5,613 nucleotides of DNA from assembly GCA_045540275.1 (NCBI GenBank), contig JAZQGX010000184.1, positions 1-5,613 on the forward strand, given 5' to 3'. This document shows, piece after piece, positions 1-5,572 of the stretch. Positions within the stretch are counted from its first letter, which is position 1. Each line of letters opens with the position of its first letter. The stretch comes from RGIG8368 sp045540275 (lineage in GTDB: Bacteria; Verrucomicrobiota; Kiritimatiellia; RFP12; UBA1067). Under the pieces are notes generated by a model, which did not search any database, was not told the origin of the DNA, and was given only the letters and a program-made list of their open reading frames with translations. Made by a program: the position numbers and the translations under genes.

Positions 1-770
1 AACGACGAGAAGCCGCCGTCGGGGATGTTGCCGTACGTGAACTCGAAGTCGCCCCAGTCGTATATGGTCGCCGCGAATGAGACGAGGTTCGACGGGCTGT
101 TGTTGTACTCAAGATTCTTCCACACAAACGTCTTGGAATTCTCGTTGGTGACAGCCCAGAAATCGCCCACGCCTCGGATCAGGGAGTTGGTCGCGTAGAA
201 CGGCGCGTACGTCTCGTAGCAGTCCTTGATTCTCTGCGGAGTGTCGATGCCCCACGGCTGGGTCGTTACCACGCCGCATGGCCCGGCAATGTAGTCGGGG
301 AGCGCCACCTGGAAGTCGTCGCATACGCTGTGCCTCAGCCAAAGGCTCGGCGTCACGGCGTTGGTCGGACGCGTGAATATGCTTAAATCCGCGACAAAGT
401 TGCTGGGCGCGAAGTAGCGGTGCAACCCCGGCGCGGCTTCGCGTCCGTTCGGCGAAACGGAGGATAACGAAACTGTGGGAGCGGGAGATTGTGGAATTGT
501 GCCGGGGATGTTCGTGGAAATGTTCAATACTGCATTCCCATAATTACACAATTCCATAATTCCACAATTCAGCCCGCCCTTGCCGCCAGCCCAGAACGCC
601 AACGGCGCGGACAACAAGAGCAGCATCGCGACCTTCGCCGCACCATGCCTGCGCGCCTCGCCCGCCACCATGCGCCAGGCCAGACGCAGCGCCAGCGCGG
701 CGAACATCATCCCCGCGACCGCCATCATCACCCGCGCCTGCCCCATGGTGAATAGTGCTTCACTTTGCAT
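1..770 (-). CDS. Membrane-anchored/exported protein of unknown function, 3' end beyond window
   Basis: The frame is open from an ATG at 770-768 to the left edge: 256 codons and no stop, so the gene is partial. An AGGAGG site at 783-778 lies 7 nt before the ATG and fixes the start. Residues about 13-32 (ARVMMAVAGMMFAALALRLAW) and 44-62 (AKVAMLLLLSAPLAFWAGGK) are hydrophobic, with basic residues (RRHGAAK) between them. This suggests two membrane helices, or one helix plus a signal-like segment, followed by a large extracytoplasmic part. Residues about 68-95 are encoded by a palindromic 8-bp repeat cluster and look like an inserted linker. The ectodomain is rich in aromatic residues, Asn and Thr, and ends at the edge with LVSFAATIYDWGDFEFTYGN followed by IPDGGFSS. 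That aromatic, Gly-rich beta-strand pattern resembles large exported proteins of Kiritimatiellota-type bacteria (recollection, not a search). The stop of the preceding secreted-protein gene lies 22 bp upstream, so the two are probably an operon. No enzymatic motif was recognised. The reading frame is certain; the function is unknown. Confidence 0.85.
   Translation of the reverse strand, partial: MQSEALFTMGQARVMMAVAGMMFAALALRLAWRMVAGEARRHGAAKVAMLLLLSAPLAFWAGGKGGLNCGIMELCNYGNAVLNISTNIPGTIPQSPAPTVSLSSVSPNGREAAPGLHRYFAPSNFVADLSIFTRPTNAVTPSLWLRHSVCDDFQVALPDYIAGPCGVVTTQPWGIDTPQRIKDCYETYAPFYATNSLIRGVGDFWAVTNENSKTFVWKNLEYNNSPSNLVSFAATIYDWGDFEFTYGNIPDGGFSS
486..570. repeat. Palindromic cluster of 8-bp AATTGTG-type units inside a coding region
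   Basis: On the plus strand, 539-570 is four head-to-tail octamers: CATAATTA, CACAATTC, CATAATTC, CACAATTC. The opposite orientation appears at 486-501 as AGATTGTG followed by GAATTGTG. The left arm pairs with either 547-562 or 555-570 at 13 of 16 positions, across about 45 bp of more mixed sequence. The element is AT-rich in its arms and lies in a GC-rich gene, yet keeps the minus-strand frame open. It codes a linker (about residues 68-95 of the protein starting at 770) just after the second hydrophobic segment. I saw no flanking target duplication and no second copy in the window. It may be a dispersed palindromic element comparable in behaviour to in-frame palindromic elements of Rickettsia; this is inference. 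Confidence 0.7.
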
Positions 771-777
771 TGTTTAT

Positions 778-783
778 CCTCCT
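778..783 (-). promoter_or_regulatory. Strong Shine-Dalgarno AGGAGG
   Basis: AGGAGG read on the minus strand, 7 nt before the ATG at 770. It is a full consensus site and decides the start of the gene running off the left edge. It lies in the 22-bp gap after the stop codon at 795-793, so the downstream gene can be translated efficiently from a shared message. Confidence 0.85.
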
Positions 784-792
784 GTTGTCTGT

Positions 793-1389
793 TCACCGCA
801 GTATCAAGGAAAATCCGACTTCGCCTTTCGAGACAGTTGCCGTTATGTCGGATGCGTCCAACATCCCGCGTGACACCACCTTGACAGAACGCCATTCACG
901 GGGGCTCGCCATTCCAACCCCCATCTCCAGGAAGGGGATTTGCATCCCATTGACTACAGATTTCACAAGCAGAGATTCCTGGTTGTAAATACGATTGCGA
1001 AGCTCTATGTCAAGAGTGCATAGGCCCAAAGGCATGCTCGACCAATCCGGCAACTGGCTTTTAACGTCTCGCCCGGACACAAAGAGACTTCCATCGTCCA
1101 GACTGATTACCAGATCGCGGGCCTCTCGACTTGCATCCTCGTCGGTGCAGAACCAGACCTCGAATTCGTTTGTGGCAGTGTTCGGACAGTTGATCGACAC
1201 CACCAGGCGTTCTGACGTGCCAGCCTCAAGAATCGGCAGCATAGCGTTCGCTGTTGATTCACAGTTGTTGAACATCGGATCTGGGAGCAAAACGGACACC
1301 ACCTCTCTCGCAATAGCAGGAGAAGCCAGCGCGAGTAAGAGCGCCAGAAACAGGAAGCTCCTAACTTTATGCCTCATGCTTGTTTTCAT
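793..1389 (-). CDS. Small secreted protein of unknown function (198 aa)
   Basis: The protein begins MKTSMRHKVRSFLFLAL and has a textbook Sec signal peptide: a basic n-region, a Leu/Ala hydrophobic core at 11-22, and an ASPAIA cleavage motif giving a probable cut after Ala27. The mature part of about 171 residues has four cysteines (43, 68, 81, 124), consistent with disulfides outside the cytoplasm. Residues 75-106 contain FEVWFCTDEDASREA and then SLDDGSLFVSG, a beta-rich acidic segment. No enzyme or binding motif was recognised. An upstream in-frame ATG at 1410 would add seven residues (MFKVEVT), but it overlaps a perfect TATAAT and would lie upstream of the predicted transcript start. The ATG at 1389 has a weak GGAAG site 5 nt before it and gives the cleaner signal peptide. 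The stop at 795-793 is 22 bp before the next gene, so the two are probably co-transcribed. Base use is less GC-rich than at the left edge. Confidence 0.82.
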   Translation of the reverse strand: MKTSMRHKVRSFLFLALLLALASPAIAREVVSVLLPDPMFNNCESTANAMLPILEAGTSERLVVSINCPNTATNEFEVWFCTDEDASREARDLVISLDDGSLFVSGRDVKSQLPDWSSMPLGLCTLDIELRNRIYNQESLLVKSVVNGMQIPFLEMGVGMASPREWRSVKVVSRGMLDASDITATVSKGEVGFSLILR

Positions 1390-1408
1390 AGTGACTTCCA
1401 CTTTGAAC

Positions 1409-1437
1409 ATTATATCACAATGTCAAAGAAGGGTGAA
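1409..1437 (-). promoter_or_regulatory. Candidate sigma-70-type promoter for the 198-aa gene
   Basis: On the minus strand there is a perfect TATAAT at 1414-1409. TTCACC (1437-1432, four of six matches to TTGACA) lies 17 bp upstream of it. Transcription would start near 1402, leaving a leader of roughly a dozen bases before the ATG at 1389. It lies between the stop of the HNH frame (1462) and the secreted-protein gene, which is where a separate promoter would be expected. A TTGACA at 1426-1421 is only 6 bp from the TATAAT and cannot be its partner. Confidence 0.5.
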
Positions 1438-1461
1438 GGATGAAAGTGTGATAAGATACCG

Positions 1462-2367
1462 TCAGCAGTTCCCCTTGACGCGATTGTGATGCTTGCAGAG
1501 CATCTGGCAATTCGCCTCCGTCGTGTCGCCGCCCCTCGACCATGCGGAGACGTGATCCGCCTCCATTTCGCTGAAGGCGTAGATACGACTTGCGTTGGCT
1601 TCGTGTCCGCTTGCGCAGTCCGGGCAGTTCGAGACGCCTCGTGCATTTGCCTCTTCTGTCTGCCGCCTGTACACTTTCCGCGCAATCTCAACGCTGAACA
1701 TCCTCACCTTTAGCAGCTTCTTGTCGAATTCTCCGCCAAGGACGTATTCGAAGATGTTGCGCCGGTTCTGTACCTTGCCGTCGTCCGCGTCGGCAAACAA
1801 AGATTCGACGCGCTCCCAGATCTTGTCGGGATCATACGGTTGCACATGGTACGTTTCGTAGAGCCGCCCCCATTCAAGCCCGCACATCTCACTTCTCGTC
1901 TCCTTGAACACGCCGTCTATCCAAGCTATGACGCTCTCGAAATACCGCGTGAGTTCAGTGATGTCGGAACTGTAGCGATGGTCTTTCAGATAGCTCCTCA
2001 CGTTCCCCTTCGACACCCACTCTAGCGCCTTTGCAAGTATCGCTTGACGCTTCTCGTCCCCCGCCACAAAGGCTTTCCACTTCTGCATGTTCGCGTTCGA
2101 CGAGTTGCTGAACACAGCCTTGGCCGCCGTGACGAACGGCCCGGAATACGTCGCGTTCAGGAGTTCCTGGTCGTTGAGCGGCTTACCCGCGATATTGATT
2201 GTCCTGAACCAGTCCTTTATCTCCGCCTCGGTGTCGTCATGCGTTGCCTCGGGCATAGCATTCACGGCGAACGTGGTCGCAAGAAAAATGGATGCAAGCG
2301 AAGCGCATTGCCGTCCCGTGCATCGGCAAACTCTAAAATTTAACGCGAAGATTGTGTGAGTTCCCAA
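1462..2367 (-). CDS. HNH endonuclease, C-terminal part of a DUF262-HNH protein (N-terminally truncated, probable remnant)
   Basis: The 301-codon frame ends KGNC-TGA. Residues about 41-240 carry the helical region typical of DUF262-HNH proteins, including WFRTINIAGKPLNDQELLNA (53-72), SGPFVTAAK and GLEWGRLY. The C-terminus is a zinc-type HNH nuclease: CPDC (248-251), EADH (His272), NCQMLC with Asn286 and Cys291, and KHHN with His293/294. Conserved metal and catalytic residues appear intact. Full family members begin with a DUF262 ParB-like part bearing a DGQQR motif; that part is absent. Residues 1-37 are unrelated and Cys-rich, overlap the end of the lipoprotein gene by 28 nt, and span a candidate terminator hairpin. 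The widest start is TTG at 2367 with AGAGG 6 nt upstream; ATG at 2256 (Met38) is an alternative without a clear binding site. DUF262 proteins such as GmrSD, SspE and BrxU act in phage defence, so this is most likely a broken defence gene. A free-standing HNH protein is less likely. Nuclease assignment is firm; function in vivo is doubtful. Confidence 0.8.
   Translation of the reverse strand: MGTHTIFALNFRVCRCTGRQCASLASIFLATTFAVNAMPEATHDDTEAEIKDWFRTINIAGKPLNDQELLNATYSGPFVTAAKAVFSNSSNANMQKWKAFVAGDEKRQAILAKALEWVSKGNVRSYLKDHRYSSDITELTRYFESVIAWIDGVFKETRSEMCGLEWGRLYETYHVQPYDPDKIWERVESLFADADDGKVQNRRNIFEYVLGGEFDKKLLKVRMFSVEIARKVYRRQTEEANARGVSNCPDCASGHEANASRIYAFSEMEADHVSAWSRGGDTTEANCQMLCKHHNRVKGNC
2284..2311 (-). 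terminator. Candidate intrinsic terminator after the lipoprotein gene
   Basis: About 28 bp after the lipoprotein stop, the minus strand reads GCAATGCG, CTT, CGCTTGC. This forms a 7-bp stem with one bulged T and a three-base loop. It is followed after ATCCA by TTTTT (2288-2284). A wider GATGCA/TGCATC pair encloses it. The T-run sits five bases from the stem, which weakens the call. If it works, it closes the 788-aa/lipoprotein unit and limits read-through into the HNH frame. Confidence 0.35.
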
Positions 2368-3110
2368 AACAGTCCTCTTTGTTCATCTTCAGTTGCATGA
2401 CTCACGGTAACAAGTTCGTTTGTAAACACTGTGAATTCCTCGTTGGACATTATCTTTCGGCAGCCGGCAACAGATTTGCCACACAAAGAGAATAAATTCC
2501 TGCGATAACCTTCGACCAAAGCATTTCCACGAAACACGCGGAACTGGAGCCCATATTCGGCGCTTAGCTGCCTACGCCTTTCCTTTCTACGTTCTTCTTC
2601 TTGTTTAAACCGCCTGGCTTGCTCAGCGGATACACAATTCCCGTTTAACGATCTCATCATAATTCCAGGCATAGCCTCATACACGAGATTAGTCGGGAAA
2701 TCCACACACCTAACATCCCCCAGATACCTTGCCAATGACAAGCATGCAATCGCATTTGTCTGGAATGTCGAAAATGGAAATTGGAGATTGATATTTGATA
2801 CCCAATCTTGACTTATCATATCAAGCCCCACACTGTCATCAATGTTGTTTGTCGACACGTGTACTTTAATGGACTTCAACGTGTTTAATATAGCATCCTC
2901 CCTTCCCTTTGCTTCATCAGCAGCGATAATTGCCACTGGGCACGATGGAGCGCCCTGAATGTTGTTCGTGCAAAATGCAACATGTCCACGTTCCACACTA
3001 TTTCCGGGCTGCGCCGTCAAAAGTTCATCCTGTGGCGAATCACCACCACATCCCGTTATCAAGCATATGGGCAAAAACGTTGTCACGATTGATAATATCC
3101 TGTGTTTCAT
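2340..3110 (-). CDS. Lipoprotein of unknown function (256 aa)
   Basis: The N-terminus MKHRILSIVTTFLPICLITG followed by Cys21 is a lipoprotein signal peptide with lipobox ITGC. Residue +2 is Gly, not Asp, so by the E. coli Lol rule the protein would go to the outer membrane; whether that rule holds here is unknown. The mature part has seven further cysteines (47, 57, 123, 135, 159, 210, 217). A strongly charged helix at about 161-182 (EQARRFKQEEERRKERRR) could form a short coiled coil. No catalytic motif was recognised. The start is fixed by AAGGAG at 3124-3119, 8 nt upstream. The stop of the 788-aa gene (TGA, 3114-3112) is separated from this ATG by one base, so the two are very likely translationally coupled and may act together at the cell surface. 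The coding sequence is AT-rich (hand count for 2761-2820: 19 G/C of 60), unlike the GC-rich 5' part of its partner. It ends with TAA at 2342-2340. The frame is certain, the function unknown. Confidence 0.87.
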   Translation of the reverse strand: MKHRILSIVTTFLPICLITGCGGDSPQDELLTAQPGNSVERGHVAFCTNNIQGAPSCPVAIIAADEAKGREDAILNTLKSIKVHVSTNNIDDSVGLDMISQDWVSNINLQFPFSTFQTNAIACLSLARYLGDVRCVDFPTNLVYEAMPGIMMRSLNGNCVSAEQARRFKQEEERRKERRRQLSAEYGLQFRVFRGNALVEGYRRNLFSLCGKSVAGCRKIMSNEEFTVFTNELVTVSHATEDEQRGLFWELTQSSR

Positions 3111-3111
3111 G

Positions 3112-3124
3112 TCATGGGCTCCTT
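3112..3124 (-). promoter_or_regulatory. Coupling junction: Shine-Dalgarno and stop/start of adjacent genes
   Basis: AAGGAG (3124-3119) lies inside the last codons of the 788-aa gene. It is followed by the TGA stop (3114-3112), one base, and then the ATG of the lipoprotein gene at 3110. Ribosomes finishing the first gene stop on top of the second gene's initiation site, the usual arrangement for translational coupling. Confidence 0.75.
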
Positions 3125-5478
3125 ATTATTGTTGATACATCATTTGTTCCTCTGGTCACTGTGCAATTGAATCTATTCACAGTCATAGAACCATTCACTG
3201 AAGTTGAGAAAATAACGGGGTTTGTTGCGAATGGATGCTTCTGACCCGTAACTTCACCATTGTTTTTGACATACCAGTAATTTGTTATTACGTATTCAAA
3301 GCCACCTGGCGCAATGGTAATTGTACTTGGCACCTCGCCAAAATTAGTAGCCACAAAGTCAACACCAGCATTATTATTTGTTGCAGAAACCGCCACCTCT
3401 TCCCATGCTCCAGCTATTTCGTCATGGGGTAAAAGACCACTTGCATATGGTGCGAACAAACCCCATATGCTCGTTGCTTGGCATTCGCCTTCTTGCAGGA
3501 ATAAATGGCGGAATGAAACATAATCCGGCAAAAGTTTAAGTTCTGTTATCATTCCAACAGCCATGTCGCCAGGGTGCGGATAGTCTCCTGTTCTTGTGAA
3601 CCATTCATTTGTCGATGCGATTCTACATTCTACGGCTTTCAACCTTGTTGGCGGGATTACGTTCACATTCATGTTAAAGTTCACGCTGCCAATGGAAAAC
3701 TTCACAACATCGTTTGTTGGCACGATAGGCGCCGAATAATTGTATGGCGAACCGAAAACATTAGTTTCTCCAGCCGTCCAAAATGCGCCATCAATCACTG
3801 GCGTTGCAGCGAAGCTGGCCACCTCTTGAGGACCAAAGACATGCCGAATCTTGTTTGTCGGGAAATCCGCTGCTGCGGAGACATTCACCCTCACTGATGT
3901 CAGCGTTGTCGTGTTGGTGAGCTGCCTACCTGTCATGTTTTCGGTAAACACTGCCGTCGCAACAATATCATCGGCTGCTGCGCTCTCAGAGATAGCCTCG
4001 TACTCTGATGTCAACAACACCACCTCCCCTGCTGAAACCGACTCTGAACATGGGACGGCAAAGCCACTTGTCCGCAAGAGCCTCCCACCGTCCACAAGCT
4101 CAACTGAAACATTTCCCCCAAACTGACCGCCAGACACTCGGCACGAAAGAGTTGTAGAGGTAGATCGACGAGTCATAACGTCGTCCGGTGCGTTTGTGTA
4201 TGCGTTCTCAAACACGATTGCACCTTCAGCGAAGGCGATTCTCACTGCTGCACCGTTTATGTTGTGATCCGCCTCATGGGAGCAGTTACATCCAGCCGTA
4301 AATGGAATCCATCGCGAGTACCCTCCCCATCCAACACATACAGAAATCGAATGATCCGCGCCAACACATCGGCAGCTTGGCAGGCACTCCCAAGAAAAAC
4401 ACGTCTCGCAGCATGTTATTGTGCAGCATCCCCCGTCCACTGCCGCGACATTGGGAAACACATTGATTGGCGAAGATGACACGGCGTAGTTTACGGGACC
4501 GCCACCGCTCCTCGTCTGAACCCGTTCCAGCGAAAACTCAAGCGGGAAGGACACGACAAGGCTGTTCATCGAGTTCGTGAAGATGCTGGCGTGTTCGCTC
4601 GACACGGCGGAGTATGAGATCGGCAGGTCACTCTCAACGGTGTACGTCGCGCCGACGAGAAGCGGGACGCGGCAGACCTCGTTCGTCCGCGCGACTACCG
4701 CGAGGTCGCCGAGGTTGCTCTCGCCGTCGCAGGTCGCCGTTATCTTCGCGACGCCAAGCGCGCCCGTCGCGGTCAGGTCAAGCCAGTAGTACGCATTCGG
4801 GTTGGCGTTGGTGTGCCAGGATATCTCCACTTCTCCCTGTCCGTTCGTCGCGGCGGAAAGCACTCCCGCGCAGTTCACGTTGAGCCAGTCGACGCCCGTT
4901 CCGAAGAAGTCGCCGTCTGACTCGTAGGGGTTCGCGTCGATCTCGTTCGCGAGGCCGTCGCCGTCCCAGTCGTGCGGGTTGACGCGACGGTAGACGGTCT
5001 CAAGCGCGTTGCTTCTTGTGGAAAAATCGCCATTGGCGGAGAGGCGAATCTCCGCTGAGTACTCGCCAGTGCGGTCGTTGTTGGCGAAGACGCTGTCCCA
5101 GCGGAGGACCTTCTCCGCGCCGCCGTTGGCGTCCGCGCTCCAGAAGCGGCTGACGCCCGGGCTAAGCGAGGCAAACTTCCGTGCCGCGCAGATCGACACT
5201 GGCGCATTCAGCTTTGGTAACGTCTCAATTGTGCCTCCGGAAAGGACACGAAAGCGATTGATGGTGTTCGTACCGTATGGAAAAACGAAGTCGCCAAGAT
5301 TCAGCGGGAAGTCAGTCTCGCGTCCGGCGCGCAACCTCCACGGGGGGTACTCGACGGCGTCTATAGGCATGTCGCACAGAAGTCGGAGGCCAAGCGGTCT
5401 TAGGAAGACAAACTGGTAAGACACCTCCTTCGCCCACAGAACGACATGGCTACGATCCGACTTCTGTGATGCCGCCAC
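3112..5478 (-). CDS. Large repetitive extracellular-type protein with Ca-loop motif and Cys-rich island (5' end uncertain)
   Basis: This is a 788-codon frame. Residues 37-165 (DMPIDAVEYPPWRLRAG onward) look like a globular domain. Residues 170-181 (DWDGDGLANEID) form an acidic loop of the thrombospondin type-3/dockerin kind, expected to bind calcium. A beta-rich region follows, then a Cys-rich island at 351-399 with 11 cysteines (CCTITCCETC to CNC). Next come Thr/Ser/Asn-rich beta domains, including FENAYTNAPDD and TRRSTSTTLSC (423-446) and FTENMTGRQLTNTTTLTSVR (511-530). The C-terminal quarter contains IVPTNDVVKFSIGSVNFNMN. It resembles, from memory, families of giant exported proteins in gut Kiritimatiellota; no enzymatic residues were recognised. 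The first possible start is GTG at 5478, just after an in-frame TGA, with no ribosome-binding site. No signal peptide is visible, which is odd for such a protein. The first 35 codons overlap a duplicated 62-bp segment, so the 5' end may be truncated or rearranged. GC content drops near residue 330. It is coupled to the downstream lipoprotein gene. Confidence 0.83.
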   Translation of the reverse strand: MAASQKSDRSHVVLWAKEVSYQFVFLRPLGLRLLCDMPIDAVEYPPWRLRAGRETDFPLNLGDFVFPYGTNTINRFRVLSGGTIETLPKLNAPVSICAARKFASLSPGVSRFWSADANGGAEKVLRWDSVFANNDRTGEYSAEIRLSANGDFSTRSNALETVYRRVNPHDWDGDGLANEIDANPYESDGDFFGTGVDWLNVNCAGVLSAATNGQGEVEISWHTNANPNAYYWLDLTATGALGVAKITATCDGESNLGDLAVVARTNEVCRVPLLVGATYTVESDLPISYSAVSSEHASIFTNSMNSLVVSFPLEFSLERVQTRSGGGPVNYAVSSSPINVFPNVAAVDGGCCTITCCETCFSWECLPSCRCVGADHSISVCVGWGGYSRWIPFTAGCNCSHEADHNINGAAVRIAFAEGAIVFENAYTNAPDDVMTRRSTSTTLSCRVSGGQFGGNVSVELVDGGRLLRTSGFAVPCSESVSAGEVVLLTSEYEAISESAAADDIVATAVFTENMTGRQLTNTTTLTSVRVNVSAAADFPTNKIRHVFGPQEVASFAATPVIDGAFWTAGETNVFGSPYNYSAPIVPTNDVVKFSIGSVNFNMNVNVIPPTRLKAVECRIASTNEWFTRTGDYPHPGDMAVGMITELKLLPDYVSFRHLFLQEGECQATSIWGLFAPYASGLLPHDEIAGAWEEVAVSATNNNAGVDFVATNFGEVPSTITIAPGGFEYVITNYWYVKNNGEVTGQKHPFATNPVIFSTSVNGSMTVNRFNCTVTRGTNDVSTIIRSP
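5375..5468. repeat. Perfect 13-bp inverted repeat around the inner direct-repeat copy
   Basis: CACAGAAGTCGGA at 5375-5387 is the exact reverse complement of TCCGACTTCTGTG at 5456-5468. The arms enclose 68 bp, almost exactly the inner 62-bp repeat. The left arm runs into the repeat; the right arm lies in the unique spacer. The outer repeat copy retains only the inner 9-10 bases of the left arm. The arms could be a recombination or invertible-segment footprint, or a chimeric-assembly scar. Confidence 0.7.
5379..5440. repeat. 62-bp direct repeat, inner copy
   Basis: This segment matches 5552-5613 at 59 of 62 positions. The first 45 bases (starting GAAGTCGGAGGCCAAGCG) are identical, and differences fall at 5424, 5431 and 5434. 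On the minus strand it codes WAKEVSYQFVFLRPLGLRL in the N-terminal part of the 788-aa frame. Confidence 0.9.
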
Positions 5479-5572
5479 CGATAGAGCCGCCGATGGCGGT
5501 CACGTCGTTATCGTCAGCATTATTGGTCATGGCCAGGTCACCGCTGATGGTGAAGTCGGAGGCCAAGCGGTC
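5450..5572 (-). pseudogene. Fragment of a beta-rich protein C-terminus (40 codons)
   Basis: On the minus strand, in a different frame from the 788-aa gene, the sequence reads DRLASDFTISGDLAMTNNAD and then DNDVTAIGGSIGGG before ending ITEVGS-TAG. The TISGDL/TNNADDND/GGSIGGG pattern is typical of beta-helix or adhesin-like repeat proteins. The frame is cut by TAA at 5575-5573 inside the outer 62-bp repeat copy and has no plausible start of its own. It looks like the tail of another gene caught between the two repeat copies. It is too short to be sure it is not chance. Confidence 0.35.

Noticed and set aside
109..342. Minus-strand 77-codon frame in the left-edge region
   Set aside because: It overlaps in another frame the open-ended gene starting at 770, and its Arg/His-rich translation looks like a shadow.
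539..570. Octamer repeats as a CRISPR array or origin iterons
   Set aside because: Units are only 8 bp with no spacers, so this is not CRISPR. There are too few units, they lie inside a coding frame, and no replication gene is nearby, so iterons are not supported.
1421..1426. TTGACA as the -35 box of the TATAAT at 1414-1409
   Set aside because: The spacing is 6 bp instead of about 17, which cannot serve the same promoter.
995..1489. Plus-strand open frame of 164 codons opposite the secreted-protein gene
   Set aside because: It is antisense to a frame with a clear signal peptide and promoter, has a basic/Ser-rich composition with no domain, and lacks a convincing ribosome site.
1410..1691. 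Minus-strand 93-codon frame across the end of the HNH gene
   Set aside because: It lies in a different frame over the HNH catalytic region and is Arg/Thr/Ala-rich with no domain, so the HNH frame is clearly the real one.
5009..5419. Plus-strand open frame of 136 codons opposite the 5' part of the 788-aa gene
   Set aside because: It is a GC-rich antisense shadow of a coherent protein containing the DWDGDGLANEID motif; no recognisable domain.
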